A stretch of 64,000 nucleotides of DNA from Macrocystis pyrifera (GCA_031763025.1 JASSKH010000007.1:2341276-2405275); one strand, 5' to 3'; shown: positions 34,084 to 46,208, numbered from the stretch's first letter. The notes: a model not told the origin generated them from the sequence alone. Made by a program: numbers and translations.

Positions 34084-35832
34084 TACTTACAGATATCTCA
34101 CTCTCTGAGCGTGCTCGGTTGGCACATCCCTGGCCTCTGAAAGCTCCCATTTGGGAATCGCCTCCTTTTACTTCCTGCCGGACCTTTCCAGCGGGTCTTT
34201 GTTTTCCCCATTTTTCTCTTGCTCTTTCGGTTCTTTTGTCCTTTTTTCTTCTTTCGTTTCATGTGCATGCGTGTACTCGGAGCACTGTACCACAGGCGAG
34301 CCCGGCGCCGTCGCGGATGTCAGCGGGCTGGCGGGTACGGGGGGGGTTGAAAGGAGCGGCGTCGCCGTTTTCGTGCCTAGGCGTCGCGTGTGCTTCGAGA
34401 CACGAGGGGAACATGAATAGGCTCTCTCTGGCCTCCGTTTGTGGTTTTCGATAGAGTATAGACGATATAATAAGGGTCGTTCGGGATTTCAAGATAAGAT
34501 TGAAGCGGTGCTTATTTTTGCGACCGGTCTTGAAGCTCAAAGAGACAGGTACGCAGTCAGAGCACCAACATTGTCGAGCTGCCGAACGATGGCCACGGTG
34601 AGCACCGGGCTTCACGCGAAGTGGGCGACGGGGCTCAATGCGACAGAGAGCTAGGGAAGCTTTATCCGGACCGAATCGGTGGCGAGGTAGTCGGGAGAGG
34701 GGCGGGCTGCGTACGAGGCTGAGAGATAAGCTCTGCTGTTGGATGTGTTTCTTGTTTGACCAGTGCAAGGTGTTCCAATCAGGCAGAAAATTAATGCATG
34801 AGAGGGGACGGGGATTTTTTTTCTTCCCGAAATTTCGGTTTAATTCTGTTGTAACATAGCGTCGTAGGTTAATTCGTATATAGTTTGGGATCAATGAGGC
34901 CTCCTGCTGCGATCAGCCGGAGACTCTCACCCGGGGTTACTACCCCCGCGTTGATTCTCTGGCAATTAACGCGGCACGTCGTCGTCGCAGAGAGTAGCTA
35001 CCCCGGTAAAATACACACTAAAACAACTGATGTCGTTGTCGACGGTACACCTCGCTACCAACGACGGGCGGGCGGGATGGTCTGTTTTCCCTAGCCTCTT
35101 TCTACTTTGTCGTGCTGTAGTCGAGCTGCGGTGTCGACCACGGAGTGGGCTTTAACCACTGCCTCCCAGTACAACAAGAGGCTTTTTCCGAAGAGGGGTT
35201 CGCCCTGCTGGCGTCCCCTCTCTTCTTCCTTCGAGATTACTGTTGACATAGCGTCGTAGGTTAATTCGTATATAGTTTGGGATCAATGAGGCCTCTCTGC
35301 TGCGGCATGAGATCACACCCATACTTGTTTCCCTTTTCTTATCTCAGTGTCGCCGCTCGATCATCTCTTATCCTTTCTCGTGCGGGTACCTTTCCTTTAT
35401 CATCATTCCCAAACTTCTAGCCTAGTCTTTCCCTGGGTTCTGCGACCGCCGGCTGTCCCGTGGGAATGCCGCGTATGATTTCCCGAACCTCATTGTTCTT
35501 GCGATGCTGCTGTTGGGCCGTGCTGTGCTTTCTCTTTCGTACATACAGCAGTTACCCACAAAAAACAAATACCCTACGTACCTGGGGTGTACGTACGTAC
35601 GGCATGTGAGCGATCCGCCCGCGACGCGAAGCGTATGTGCCTTTCGACCTGTTTTCTCCTGAAGCATGGCGGCGGGACTCTTGGCATGATCAAGTCGGCA
35701 ATTTGCAGCCCTGCACAACCATAAAAAACTATTTCAATCATGGACCTCTGTCCCCTTCGCATAATTTGATGTATTTTTCCTTCGTGAGCGAGCGTAGCGG
35801 GCGGCGTAGGCCGCCCGTGGAGCGAAGCGTGT
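34084..35832 (+). repeat. R1 copy f (forward) with a 0.64-kb insertion
   Basis: R1 from CTACTTACAGATATCTC to AATTTCGGTTTAATTCTGTTG (34851), then foreign sequence, then R1 resumes at about 35487 (CATTGTTCTTGCGATGCTG) and ends at 35832. Confidence 0.82.
34854..35304. repeat. Insertion bounded by 58-bp direct repeats
   Basis: ACATAGCGTCGTAGGTTAAT ... GGGATCAATGAGGCCTC occurs at 34854-34910 and again at 35246-35304. The inside contains a CG-rich, palindrome-rich stretch (AAGAGGCTTTTTCCGAAG). With the tail to about 35486 it is absent from other R1 copies. Class unknown; it could be a very short LTR (TRIM-like) pair or a tandem duplication. Confidence 0.6.
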
Positions 35833-36260
35833 TCTACATATTCCAGTTGGAACACACAATACAAGGAAGAAAGGGGAAGAACATCAAGTCAAACATAGTC
35901 GAACAAGAAGTGGCGGACAAACACATTGCAACCCGCAACCCGCTGACTGCCCCACACAGAAACACGCACATTTCCTGTGTGAAACTCCCAAATACCGTTA
36001 TACATGAATCCATACACCAAGTACGTGAGCACTCTGAACATTTTACTCCGGATATATATATATATATACTCGTATACATTTTTTTTCCGGGTTTTGAGCA
36101 GCTGTTCTTGGTATTTTTTTAGATCTGAAGATGAATTTTCTATCTTTTGAGATTTGAGACTTTTATATTTACATTTTTGAGATTCTGGTTGAAGGCGTTG
36201 GTGATCTTGACATATTATCTTCGAGTACAATACCTTGGATTTGGATTTTGGGTGATCGTG

Positions 36261-37479
36261 TGCTAAGATCAAGCATGCGGGACACTTTGTATCCCTGGAC
36301 AGGTCTGACTATTGAGTCGGTACTCGTTGGTACTCACGTGTGTTGCTTGCTTAGAGATAGAAGAAGAGCAGTTTTGTTCCTTTCGTGCACGCGGAGACTG
36401 AGACCAAGCTCGTGCGTCTCTGGAAAATCCCTGGTTTTCCACCTAAGATGTGCCTTCCAAGTACTACAAATACGTTCCTAGTGCCTGAATCCAGGTAATT
36501 ACCGGGCTTTCAACCTCATACAAAGCAGTATCATAACACTAGCCCACTCTCCGATGAGTCGTATATACAGAATTATGGGAAGTTCATGGAAATCCCGATT
36601 CCACGAACTAGAACATGAGTCGAAGATGCGGCTGCTCAAAACCCACTCCCACACCTCTGAACGGCAAGGCAACGAAGCCGGCAAAGTACGTAAAAAAAAA
36701 TGAAGGGAAGACCTAGCCTTAAGGGGCAGGAATAAATCGTCAATGGAAGCCAATGCCCTGCCGCCCGCACGGGGGGGGAGGCGAGGAAGATGCCTGGAAA
36801 AGCGAAAAGCGAATACGGAAACGAAACTGGCGGAGGCTGCTCGGGCCCCGTCAGGGGGCTCCGGTCGAAGCTCTTTTTCGTCATGGTCTGTTGTACAAGG
36901 CGCTCGATCCACGTCGTTCTTATGGTGCCCCTGCCTAGACTCGTGCTCCTCTTGTTGGTCTGTTGTAAAAGGCGCTCGATCCACATCGACGGGCCTTGGG
37001 CGGTGGGGCACCGAGGGGCCCTGGGCCTCAGTGGCTCGGCCACCGTGAGGGGAAGTAGACCCTCCCACCTCTTGAGTCTCCATCGTGCAGTGACCGGAAC
37101 AAACTTACTCCACAATAGGAAAGCAAACAAAACAAAATAGTGACAAAACAATTCCAACCGACAAAAAAAGCGAAAAGTCCTGAGCCGAAGACGCCACTTG
37201 TTAAGATCAAGCATGCGGGACACTTTGTATCCCTGGACAGGTCTCCCTACTAAGTCGGTACTCGTTGGTACTCACGTGTGTTGCTTGCTTAGAGATAGAA
37301 GAAGAGCAGTTTTATTCCTTTCGTGCACGTGGAGACTGAGATCAAGCTCGTGCGTCTCTGGAAGACACCTGGTTTTCCACCTAAGATACGCCTTCTAAGT
37401 ACTACAAATACGTTCCCAGTGCCTGAACCCAGCAGGTAATTACCGGGCTTTCAACCGCATACAAAAGAGTATCATAACA
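36261..37479 (-). mobile_element. TRIM-like small LTR retrotransposon
   Basis: Direct LTRs 36261-36538 and 37199-37479 (about 94% identical) with termini TGTTAAGA...TCATAACA (left copy TGCTAAGA). The element is flanked by CGTG on both sides (36257-36260, 37480-37483). On the minus strand, AGTGGCGTCTTCGGCTC follows the 5' LTR; TGGCGTC two bases in is a normal PBS position. The interior is only 660 bp. TRIMs are non-autonomous LTR elements of this size. Confidence 0.88.
36499..37083 (-). CDS. ORF inside the TRIM-like element, uncharacterised
   Basis: 194 codons from ATG at 37083, starting METQEVGGSTSPHGGRATEA, 116 nt downstream of the 5' LTR end, and ending inside the 3' LTR. It is polar and Arg/His/Asp-rich, with an internal repeat (DVDRAPFTTD and DVDRAPCTTD, about 28 residues apart). 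Downstream it turns into Leu/Ser-rich sequence that is probably not selected. A gag-leader remnant is possible by position; no known domain is visible, and translation is unproven. Confidence 0.3.
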   Translation of the reverse strand: METQEVGGSTSPHGGRATEAQGPSVPHRPRPVDVDRAPFTTDQQEEHESRQGHHKNDVDRAPCTTDHDEKELRPEPPDGARAASASFVSVFAFRFSRHLPRLPPRAGGRALASIDDLFLPLKARSSLHFFLRTLPASLPCRSEVWEWVLSSRIFDSCSSSWNRDFHELPIILYIRLIGEWASVMILLCMRLKAR

Positions 37480-37822
37480 CGTGGCTTTTATCACCCATGG
37501 TGTTTTGTTATGAGCGATGCTTTGATATCGCATTCACCAAGTAGAGAGCGAAGAGGCTGTTCGGAGTGCTCCCGTACATGGTGTATGGATTCATGTGTAA
37601 CGGTATTTGAGAGTCCCACACAGGAAATATGCGTGCTTCTGTGTGGAGCGGTCAGCGGGTTGCGACGTGTTTTGTCCGCCTCTCAAGATCTTCTTGTTCG
37701 ACTGCGTTTTCGACTTGATGTCCTTCCCATTTCTTCCTTGTATTGTGTGTTCTGGCTGAATAATATATATACCCTGAAGGGCTTCTATGAACTGACTCAG
37801 GCTGGGTCTATCATATCAGTGA

Positions 37823-38460
37823 GTGCACCGAACAACGAGTCGCTTGGTAGATTCGTACCTTACCTTCGTATCCGAGGAACAGAAGCAGGTCGGAGTTCAG
37901 GTCAATCAGGCCGCGTCGATGTTGGAGCACACAGTCACACATCTGCTAAACGGCATGCGGTTGCGCGCACAGGTGGCCAGCTCTCTGACCGAGCGTATTT
38001 CTCTGCCGCGGGATATAACCTTATTGTATCGTTTGGCTTTCTATTCGGTGCGTAGTGGTTACGATCGTTCGTTTACAATGGTCGCACATCCTAACGCCCT
38101 CAGCGTCTAAGGATTTGATCTTCAATTTTCAGTTTGGTAAGACGCTTCGGGCCTCTAGCGAGGCAGTGGTAGTGATAGCAGACCGGGACTGCCCGGCGAT
38201 TTGAGCTGTTCGGGCGGCTATGGCGTACATCTGTGCCGCACTGCGGATTGGGTGGGACTTAACCGCCGGGCATCTCTTTCCGGTTGTTACGGCAGAAGAG
38301 GGCCCGGGCCGTCTCTCTCTCTCCGCAGCCCGTATGATGGCGAACCTGCAAAGCAATCTACGGATGGCTGAGCTGCGGCACTTCACGAATTACCCCTTTC
38401 GAGTGGGAGGATGGACGCTAGCGAGCTGCCACTGTTGCCAGACTTCAAAAAGGATTTTTC
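37823..38460 (+). pseudogene. Tyrosine recombinase (transposon integrase) fragment, broken
   Basis: Three plus-strand pieces align to the C-terminal half of tyrosine recombinases carried by algal and fungal Crypton/DIRS-type transposons. They are TERISLPRDI..YRLAFYSVRSGYDRSFT (with the R-x-GYD catalytic Arg region), then DLIFNFQFGKTLRASSEAVV after a +1 shift at about 38108, and MAYICAALRIGWDLTAGHLF ending RHFTNYPFRVGG. The last is the HxxR box, where the expected His reads Tyr. A TGA near 38206 replaces a Cys-like codon. These enzymes insert circular DNA by strand exchange. Recognition is by remembered family motifs. Confidence 0.75.
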
Positions 38461-41341
38461 GGCGTGTGCAGGAAAGGACTGGGTCAATGTTCAAAGAGAA
38501 GTTTGGGTGAGACAAGTCTGCCCCTGACCAGGTCAACTGCAAACACAATCTAAAGAGGCGCCAAGTATGGGCGGGACCACAGGCCGGCGCAGGAGGCCTC
38601 ACCCAATCCATCACGTCCACGGTAGAGAGACATAATACGACTCTAAATGGCGATCCAATCGATGGGTTCACAGTTTGACACAAATAATGGAACCATCGAC
38701 GATATCGAAATGTCTTGGAATTTATATCGCAATGAAGTCACTTCTTTTTGCTCCCGAAATCCCGGGAGTAGAGTTGTTCGCAATACTTTTTGAGAACCTC
38801 TCACCCACCCGGCAGTAGGAATAGTACTCTTATGCTTGTATACCCAGATCATTTACAGGCATTAAACCCGTGTACAGTACGTGATACGCTAGTCTAATCA
38901 GCGCGGGGGGAAATAGCAGACGAGACCCCCTGCCCGGCGCAGAAGGTCTCATCCAATCTAATGCATTAAAATTTAATGATCACGGTAAAAATACGGAATA
39001 CAACAGGAAAGAGAGAATGCACACTATGTTGTGTGCAAGTATGAATGGACCATAAAGCTGGATTGTAGGCAAGTACTGCAGCAATAGTATAGAGGTACTT
39101 GCGGCAAGGCTGCCTGCTATATGCCGTATGTAGGCCTTGGGCGCTCGGAAGAAACAAACGGAAACAACACGACATCCTGCCGCAATTAAAACACACCAGA
39201 AACACAGTAAATGTGAGCCCAACTCGAGATGGCTTGCGACAAGGTGAGTCTCACGCGTTAGCTCAAGATCGCCCGCGCCTGCAGATGCCGCGGTGGTGGA
39301 AATCAGTAACGTACAGGTCTCGCAATTCAGTGATGCAAAACCATGACTATTACAGGCAGACAAACTCGTAAACAAAATGGGAGCCTGTGCGTACCGCTGC
39401 GTTATTTTTGGTTGCTTCACTCCCCATTTTTCTCGGCGCTTCGCGCCAAATGAGTTCATAAATAAATAAATCTGATTATCATCGAACTACTGAGACAAGT
39501 GCCAGCGAGTCGCCGCATCAACTTCTTGGTGTGGGTCACGTCACTCAAAATTCAAGGCGCACAAGAAGCCCGGAGCTGGCGGACCGCCTGTGTATGTGCA
39601 TCGGCTGCCGACATCCGTCGCGGTAGAGGCACATCGACCAGCTCGCGAGGAGTCACTCATGAAAAAATGGTACGTTTGGAGCTTTTGCTAACTAAGCGGT
39701 AACGAACGGACAGACGAACGAACATATCTTGGAAAATCGGTGCGGAAAAACCCGTTGCCGGCCTAAGGGCTCTAAGGAATCATTTCGAGAGTACGTCGGG
39801 TGCGATGGTCGTGACGACATTGGTGATGGCGGACATTCGAAGGAGACACCGAGATCAGGAAGAAGTAACGACTACAATAGATAAATAGCAAGAAGCGGCT
39901 GCTGCTTCTGGGTGGGGAGATACCGGGACGGAGAGAGGGAGCAAGCGTGAGTCGGGGCGTTGATGACAATGATGGTTCCATCGGAAGCCAACAAGGGGGG
40001 GGGTGGGTGGTTGAAGGCAAGGTATGTACGGATGCTCAATAGCAACGTGGAGAATAATTGACGAGATGGTCGGAAGAGAAATTGCTGAGACTAAGCGCAG
40101 GATGTCCTGGCACATCGATTGACAGGTGCAGAAGCAGAGAGGCGGGGAGCGGCACATACATCATGTGTGCGGAGGCAGCGCGCGAAGGTACGCACTTGGA
40201 AGAGTTGAGCCTCGGCATAAGGAGTTCCACCACACAAGGCGTCTTACATCGGCAGCGTTCAGTGGCCGAGGCGCCTCCGAACGGTGAAAGAAACCCTCTT
40301 TAGACGAGGGTCGGTGACTCAAAAGCTGTGTTGTGCTTTAAGCTGACGACGTGTGGAGATTGCCATGGCGAGCTTCCCCTATATCAGAAACTAGCGATAA
40401 ACACCACAGGTATGCCATTCTCGGTCTAGTGGCCCACTTCAACAGACGCATTTGGGCTTTCCAAAAGGACCCTAATAAACGTGGGTATAGTGACCTGGGG
40501 GACTACTTGGGTGAATAATTTTCGTCCATGACAACAAGTGCTTTACCTCCTTTTTTTGTCTTCAGCTGTTGCGATAGTTTGGTTATGGGACCAATCAACG
40601 CATCGTAAAAGCATGCACGTGTCATATTACCCACTTCATTCTAAATTGTTTGCGCAAAGACACGTTCCATCGAGAACGATACTTACGACCAAACCGTGAA
40701 GTCAGAGTGTATTTGCTGCATGGCTCCCTCTGGAGCAATGCCCACCACAGCGATTGGCGTAACTGCTGCTGCCGTAGTGCGCAATGGCCAGTTTGGATGC
40801 TAGCACAGGCACTAGGAGAAAATCAGACTATTGCTTATGCAAACACACATATATGTCCGTGTCGAGGCTCGAAAGCTTGGTTTGCCTCCCAAGCGGGCTC
40901 AAATACTCCGTTCCGCAAGTGGTGTTGTCGTGAATTGCGTGCCTTGTTTGGGATCAAGACACCTGCCGCGAATGCAAAATATGTACGTTCAAAACAAGAA
41001 TATATTACACCCTTCTAGCCAAGCCTCATCGAGCTGATGACCGACTTTAAGCCCATGGGGGGCAGCCTCCACTGCTCACACCCGTTTTCTGAAGCAGCCT
41101 GCAGCATAGCACACCATGTAATATTCTGTTTACTTCGTATTCTGCCTGTTTCCTTACCGCACTTGCCCCTGCACGCTACTAGTCACCATCTGGCGATGGA
41201 TTGAAGCCATGCAACCATGATGACCGGGCAAGGCTATCGAAGATGAAGAACATATGCCCCGTTGAAAGCTGTTGTAGGCGGGAGGAACGATCAACTAACC
41301 TTCTACCTCACAGGTCGCGGACCTCGTCCGAGCACATTTTC
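38461..41341. other. No gene recognised in 2.9 kb
   Basis: Contains two diverged copies of CCGGCGCAGRAGG(C/T)CTC(A)CCCAATC (about 38582 and 38935). A 159-residue minus ORF (38980-39459) has hydrophobic segments but no family resemblance, and a 122-residue plus ORF (40650-41018) is Cys/Trp-rich. None is supported. Missing 3' sequence of the recombinase element may lie here. Confidence 0.4.
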
Positions 41342-44300
41342 TCAGGACGCTCTATCGCCTCCGCGATCTGAGTTATCGTCATCTAGCTTCCTTCCCGCCG
41401 TTTCAAAAGGAATAATACCTGTCAAGCAAAGGGAAGGGGTGGTCTTGTTAGTACTGCAAAAGGGGTGCCGGTACGTTGTTTCCAAACAATGTACAACACC
41501 GCCTTGGATGCATTTGACACGAACCAACATGTACGTCTATATTGTTCTTTAGTACATGCCATGTGTGTTGCGCAGCCCAGCAGGGTGTGAAAGTAGATGA
41601 TCGGCTGACAAGCAATCATACCTGTCAAGCAAAGGGAAGGGGTGGTTTTGTTCGTACTGCAAAAGTGGTGCCAGTACGTTGTTTCCAAACAATGTACAAC
41701 ACCGCCTTGGATCCAGATGACACAAACCAACAACATGTACGTATATATTGTAGTACAACGAATTAGTCCATGACATGTGCGCTGCGCAGCCCAGCAGCGT
41801 GTGAAAGTATATGATCGGCTTCCGCCGACTCGCAGGGCCTACTCTCCGAAGTGTAAGACTACAGGAACAGCTACGTATACACTTCCTGACGTCTAGCAAA
41901 TAGGAAGGAATGGAATCGGGGCAGAGGTAGAGGATTCCGGTACTTGGAAGAGCGGTTATCCGTGGCGCAGTCCTCAAAGTTTTAGCCCAAGAGAACTAAC
42001 CGGAAAATATCGCTACCAAGAGCATCGAAGGGCAGAAGACCGCCAAAGGCCATGTCGGAGATTTGTCGTACAGAACCTCGGCCAGAATGGGGGCCAGAAT
42101 ACCTGACATGCGACAGAGAAAAACATCAAGAGGGCACGCAGCCACAACACGTCATGGATGTATTGTGTAAAAAAAAGGGGCTTCGGCCCGCAGAATCACG
42201 AGGGCAAACCAACGGCCGGTGCACGACCGTCCCTTACACTCGAAAGTGCTGGCACAACGAGCCCCTATTAACGATGTGCCGAGGTCAAAGGAGGCAAGCC
42301 GAGGAAATAAAATATTTGGTCCGGTGACACCTTTGACACGCTTAAGCGTTTACCAAGAAATGCAAACCTGTGCAAAATAAAAATACACCGCTCCACAATA
42401 AACAGTACTGCGCATTAAATAACTGTGAGTGATGAACTGTACGCATATTCCTTGGTTGGCATGTATGCATGATGGCCAGGGAAGTGACCGGTCGGCGCCC
42501 CTTCTGGTAACGTATGCGGTTAGCAACGCTCACCTCCGATGCGCGTCCAAACCGTCGCGCTACCCACCGCCACTGCGCGATGCTTGGTGGAAAAAAGCTC
42601 CGGTGTAACAACAAATTTGACGATCGCCGGAACCCCTGTTGATATGAAGATAGGCGAGAAACACCAATTCGAAGTTTGGTATCGAAGCGCTTTCCGGCGT
42701 CGTATGAGTGAGATAGCATATCAACACACATTTCAACGCTCCAGGAGCTGATGGCAATTTCTTTGACAACACGCGCAGCCGGAAATGAATCATCGGGCGA
42801 TATCATGTCCTCAGCTAGTTTCGTGCACTGCGTGCCACCTTGTTCTTACACTCGGGTAATTGGACAACATACGCGTGAAGGTTTCAAGGCCTAACCACAA
42901 GAAGGTGCACGCAGCATCGGTGCAGACACGGGGGTATGCTGGTTCAGGATATCGGTCACGGCATTCCGCTCTCTGCCGCCCTGCATATCACTACTACAGT
43001 ACTTCAAGAAATGATACATGTGCATCGTGGACAACTGCATTCTTGCGGCGCGAGCAGGGGATAAACAACTCGAGTGTGAATCATTCAGTCAAAGCTGGAA
43101 CAAACACGACGTCAGGACCAGGACGCAGATTGTACACACTGACAAGCACTGCACAGCTAAAATCAAGTGGGCCTCGCTCACCAAATGCGAAAAAAAGTCA
43201 CAACAGTGATTGGAAGGAAGATCCCCGGCGTGCCGTATGACAGGGCCATGAGAAGTATTAGCAACGCAGTCACAAAAGAGGAATACTTCATGGTGCCCAC
43301 GCGACCCAGACGATCTCCGGAGCAGAGCCACAAGGCAACAATGGAGGCTGGAGGCAAGGCACAGGCGGAGAGAAGATGAGAAGGTCGTTTAGTCAGGCGC
43401 ACTTCGTCGGCATGCCCCTCGAGCAATGGATCAGACGCTGGTCTACGCTACCCGCGCGGCGGCCATCAGCGTGTGTAAATTTGTATAAAGCCGCGTTTCA
43501 AGATAGGGGTAGCAAGTTTCCGCTATAATGTTTCCTGGATTACGGGGTTTTTTAACCCAAAATCGTCCGAATGCCAATCTTGTTTTGAAAAATAAAGTGT
43601 ACGTATGGTTGGGCCATGAGATTATTCATCGGGATGAAACTAGATTTTTGCTGATGTCAGTTTTCGAGTGAGATATGGAGCTCCTCAAGTGAGGAACTTC
43701 AGAAAAATTAGGGAGAACCTCTAACGTAGAACGCCTCCAAATCGGAGATTGTTCGGACGTTCTTTAAAAAGACACAGGTGTCATTAAAACGACTAGCGTA
43801 TCTCCTGCATTCCCCCCACCAGAGACCAAGGGATCAACCCCTACCCTCGCTACCGCGTCCTGACTAATTCTTTGATTACGTACCCAGGGCGGTCGCCACT
43901 CCAAGCACGACGCTAACGATGTACACGAAGCCTTCGGCACCACCGGAGATGTCCTTGCAGTACTTGGGCATCAGAAACGTCAGACCGTAGAAGCTGGGTA
44001 CAACAGAGCGGAAGGGATTTATCAGGCCAACTCACGTGATCGAACGGTGCTTTCCAAGCAAGGTACATGCGGCGGAATGGTCATGAAATGTGTTCTTCGC
44101 CATTGTATGGCACTTAATTCGAAACGAAGATTTCCGTTTCGTCTAAGAGCACGCATAGTCACTGCTGGTATTTTTATGTCAAGACTGTATTTTTCTTCCA
44201 AAAATGTCGAAGCATGAGAGGTTCAATCGTGCCAGCGGTGTGTACGCCGAGAGCTGTTATCACGGAAAATATTCGGTACTTAATCCGCTGGAACTGCCGT

Positions 44301-46208
44301 CCTACAAAGTACAGGAGCCAAAACGCTCATGTTCCTCCACAGACCCCTTCTCGAGGCTAGCACGCACAAACGCAGACGCCGGAATATATGCCGTTCACCG
44401 CCCATGCTGAATTACTACAGTCACATCAGGCAAATACTCCGCCACATCCATAATTAACGCACATGTGTACAGCTTGGTGCATCAGTGAGCGACGCAACGT
44501 TGGCATCATTAACTAGAAAAAAAATCGTCCCCACCTGATATTCAAGAAGAGCCAGATCATCCAGCTGTTATAACCCCACGTCAACCATGAGAGCGGTTCG
44601 GAACAAACCAGAAGGGAACACCGAGGGGTGGTACAAACAGGTGTTAGTCAGCCTCTGTATAACACGACGGTACCTCGTAAAAAACAAAACCGGTAGGTCA
44701 CTCAGACCGTCAGTCCTGACGCGACCGTACTTGGTGTCCTCAGTTCTAAGAGCTCCAACGTAGTAGAAAAGACATTCCTGCACGACTGGTTGCCAAGGGC
44801 ATTGTCTTAGGGAAGGTCAAAGGTGATACGCAGGACGTGGCTAATTTAACCCGTGTTGAATCTTAATTGCACTGACCAAATCCAAGGCAAAGATCGTGTT
44901 CCGGCCGCCTGCTGATAAATACCACGGCCCGGTTCACACCACCCACATGGAAATTGTCGCCCTTCGCAAAATCGGTGTTTGAAAGAGCTCTCGGACGTCC
45001 CCTGCATCAGGGCGGTTCTCTCTTCCGGCGACATAGACAGACATGCGTCCAATATTCAGCCCGATACGCTCTTCGTCACCCGTCAACTGCGACAGTTCCA
45101 TGCCCAGAACGTTGGTTACTCCGTTCACCCTCGCAACTTCCTCAAGGACCTGGGGTGTATGCCAACAGTAGTACAGCGGATCATCGAAGGCGAAATATCA
45201 AGATATCACAACGTCCGCCCGAAAGCTAGAGAAAGGTGTAGATTGCGGATTGCTGCGATCAAGTCGTAACCTAGCAACTAACTGACTCGTCTACCGCAAG
45301 ACGTTCAAGAAATTGCTCAACAACGGGACTGATCCTCGCACCTTGACGGCTTCATCATGCCTCCCCACGATGCTCAAATAGCGCGGGCTCTCCGGAAGAA
45401 GTCTGTAAGCGACGAGAACCATAGCGCCGGGCACCGCTGATAGTCCCAGGAGCCACCTCCACATCGCCTCTTCTTGTCTAACCACGGCCGACGATTTAGC
45501 GTGATTTTAGCGATTACAACTTGCGGAGTACTGCGCCAGGCTGTGCGTTCTGCGGTGTGAGAGAGCGACTTCGCACTCTTACGCTGCGGGCATACTTCAA
45601 AATATTTTTTGTGCTTCAACGTAGGCGCTAACGCTAGGACCCACACCCTAGAGTGTGAGTAAATACTACTAGTAGGCGACATTGGATCATAACAACAACA
45701 ATTATTACTCTAGTCGTGGTTGGTAGGGCGTAGGTGCAGTTGTTTTTGCGGGCGATCCTGTTTTTCACCGGTGAGGGCAGGCGCCACTGTGACTGTATGA
45801 TACTGCTGCATGCGACCTACTCATTGGCTTGAACTAATCCAGCTTAGCAGTGGGCCCAATATTCGACGAATGCGCTCGCTCACCCGGATCCGAGGGCCCT
45901 GCTGAGAACTAGTCCAAGCAGAGAAGCGAATATGAGGCCAGCTGGCCAGTACAACCCGCTTAGACGGCACAGCACCGTTGCGCGGTGACTGGTTGGCAAG
46001 AACTCAGAAATAAGTACCGTCGTTACGGGAAGACTCCCACCGATGCCGAAGCCCACGATGGCACGGAAAAGCAACAGCAAATAGAAGGATGGGGCGAACG
46101 CTGAGACCAGCCCCGCCACGAAGATGCAGGTAAGCGACAGGATGAAGGCGCTGCGGCGACCTCGCTTGTCGGCGAAGACGGACCAGAATACCGCACCGAA
46201 TAGCATGC
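41342..46208 (-). CDS. MFS transporter, SV2/SVOP-like (partial, nine exons read)
   Basis: A membrane transporter with about 12 helices that moves a small organic solute or ion; substrate unknown. Exons in order: 46208-45884, 45477-45342, 45149-44938, 44564-44535 (30 bp), 43993-43884, 43347-43182, 42635-42534, 42102-42001, 41418-41342. All junctions are GT-AG and phases agree, except after the sixth exon. Signatures: the MFS A motif in helix 2-3 (WSVFADKRGRRSAF), LFRAIVGFGIGGSLPV in helix 4, the SVOP-type LLPESPRYL after helix 6, the second-half repeat GDRLGRVGTMKYS, TPELFSTKHRA, and a C-terminal FETAGRKLDDD before the TGA. About 418 codons; the family is usually 480-550. The N-terminus and helix 1 are missing upstream. 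A T7 run (plus A7, 43190-43196) shifts the frame; T6 would restore it. That is either a sequencing error or a pseudogene. Confidence 0.88.
41417..41820 (-). repeat. Tandem duplication of about 200 bp across the last intron acceptor
   Basis: 41417-41606 and 41620-41820 are direct copies (ACCTGTCAAGCAAAGGGAAG, TACGTTGTTTCCAAACAATG, TGTACAACACCGCCTTGGAT, GATCGGCT). The copied block includes the transporter's last 3' splice site, CTTTGCTTGACAG. Two equivalent acceptors therefore exist, the near one (41419) leading to the FETAGRKL exon and the distal one about 203 bp upstream in the intron. Confidence 0.85.
43540..43745 (-). repeat. Dispersed repeat R3, copy 2, in a transporter intron
   Basis: Reverse complement of 1836-2047 with moderate divergence. 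It lies in the intron between the fifth and sixth exons of the transporter. Confidence 0.75.

Larger units (their letters stand above)
35841..37760. mobile_element. Foldback element with 0.2-kb inverted ends, host of a TRIM
   Basis: 35841-36039 and 37559-37760 are inverted copies: ACACACAATACAAGGAAGAA, CACACAGGAA, GAATCCATACACC and AGCACTCYGAAC pair in mirrored order. Without the 1.2-kb TRIM inside, the element would be about 0.7 kb. No transposase is visible, and no target duplication is clear. Confidence 0.75.

Noticed and set aside
38980-39459. 159-residue membrane-protein-like ORF
   Set aside because: Hydrophobic stretches are uneven, no family motif is seen, no splice or start context supports it, and overlapping frames are equally open.
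42642-42806. Extension of the seventh transporter exon upstream to 42806
   Set aside because: The longer minus-strand ORF is in another frame from TPELFSTKHRA; the TATCAACAG acceptor at 42636-42637 with a one-base fix in the previous exon explains the data better.
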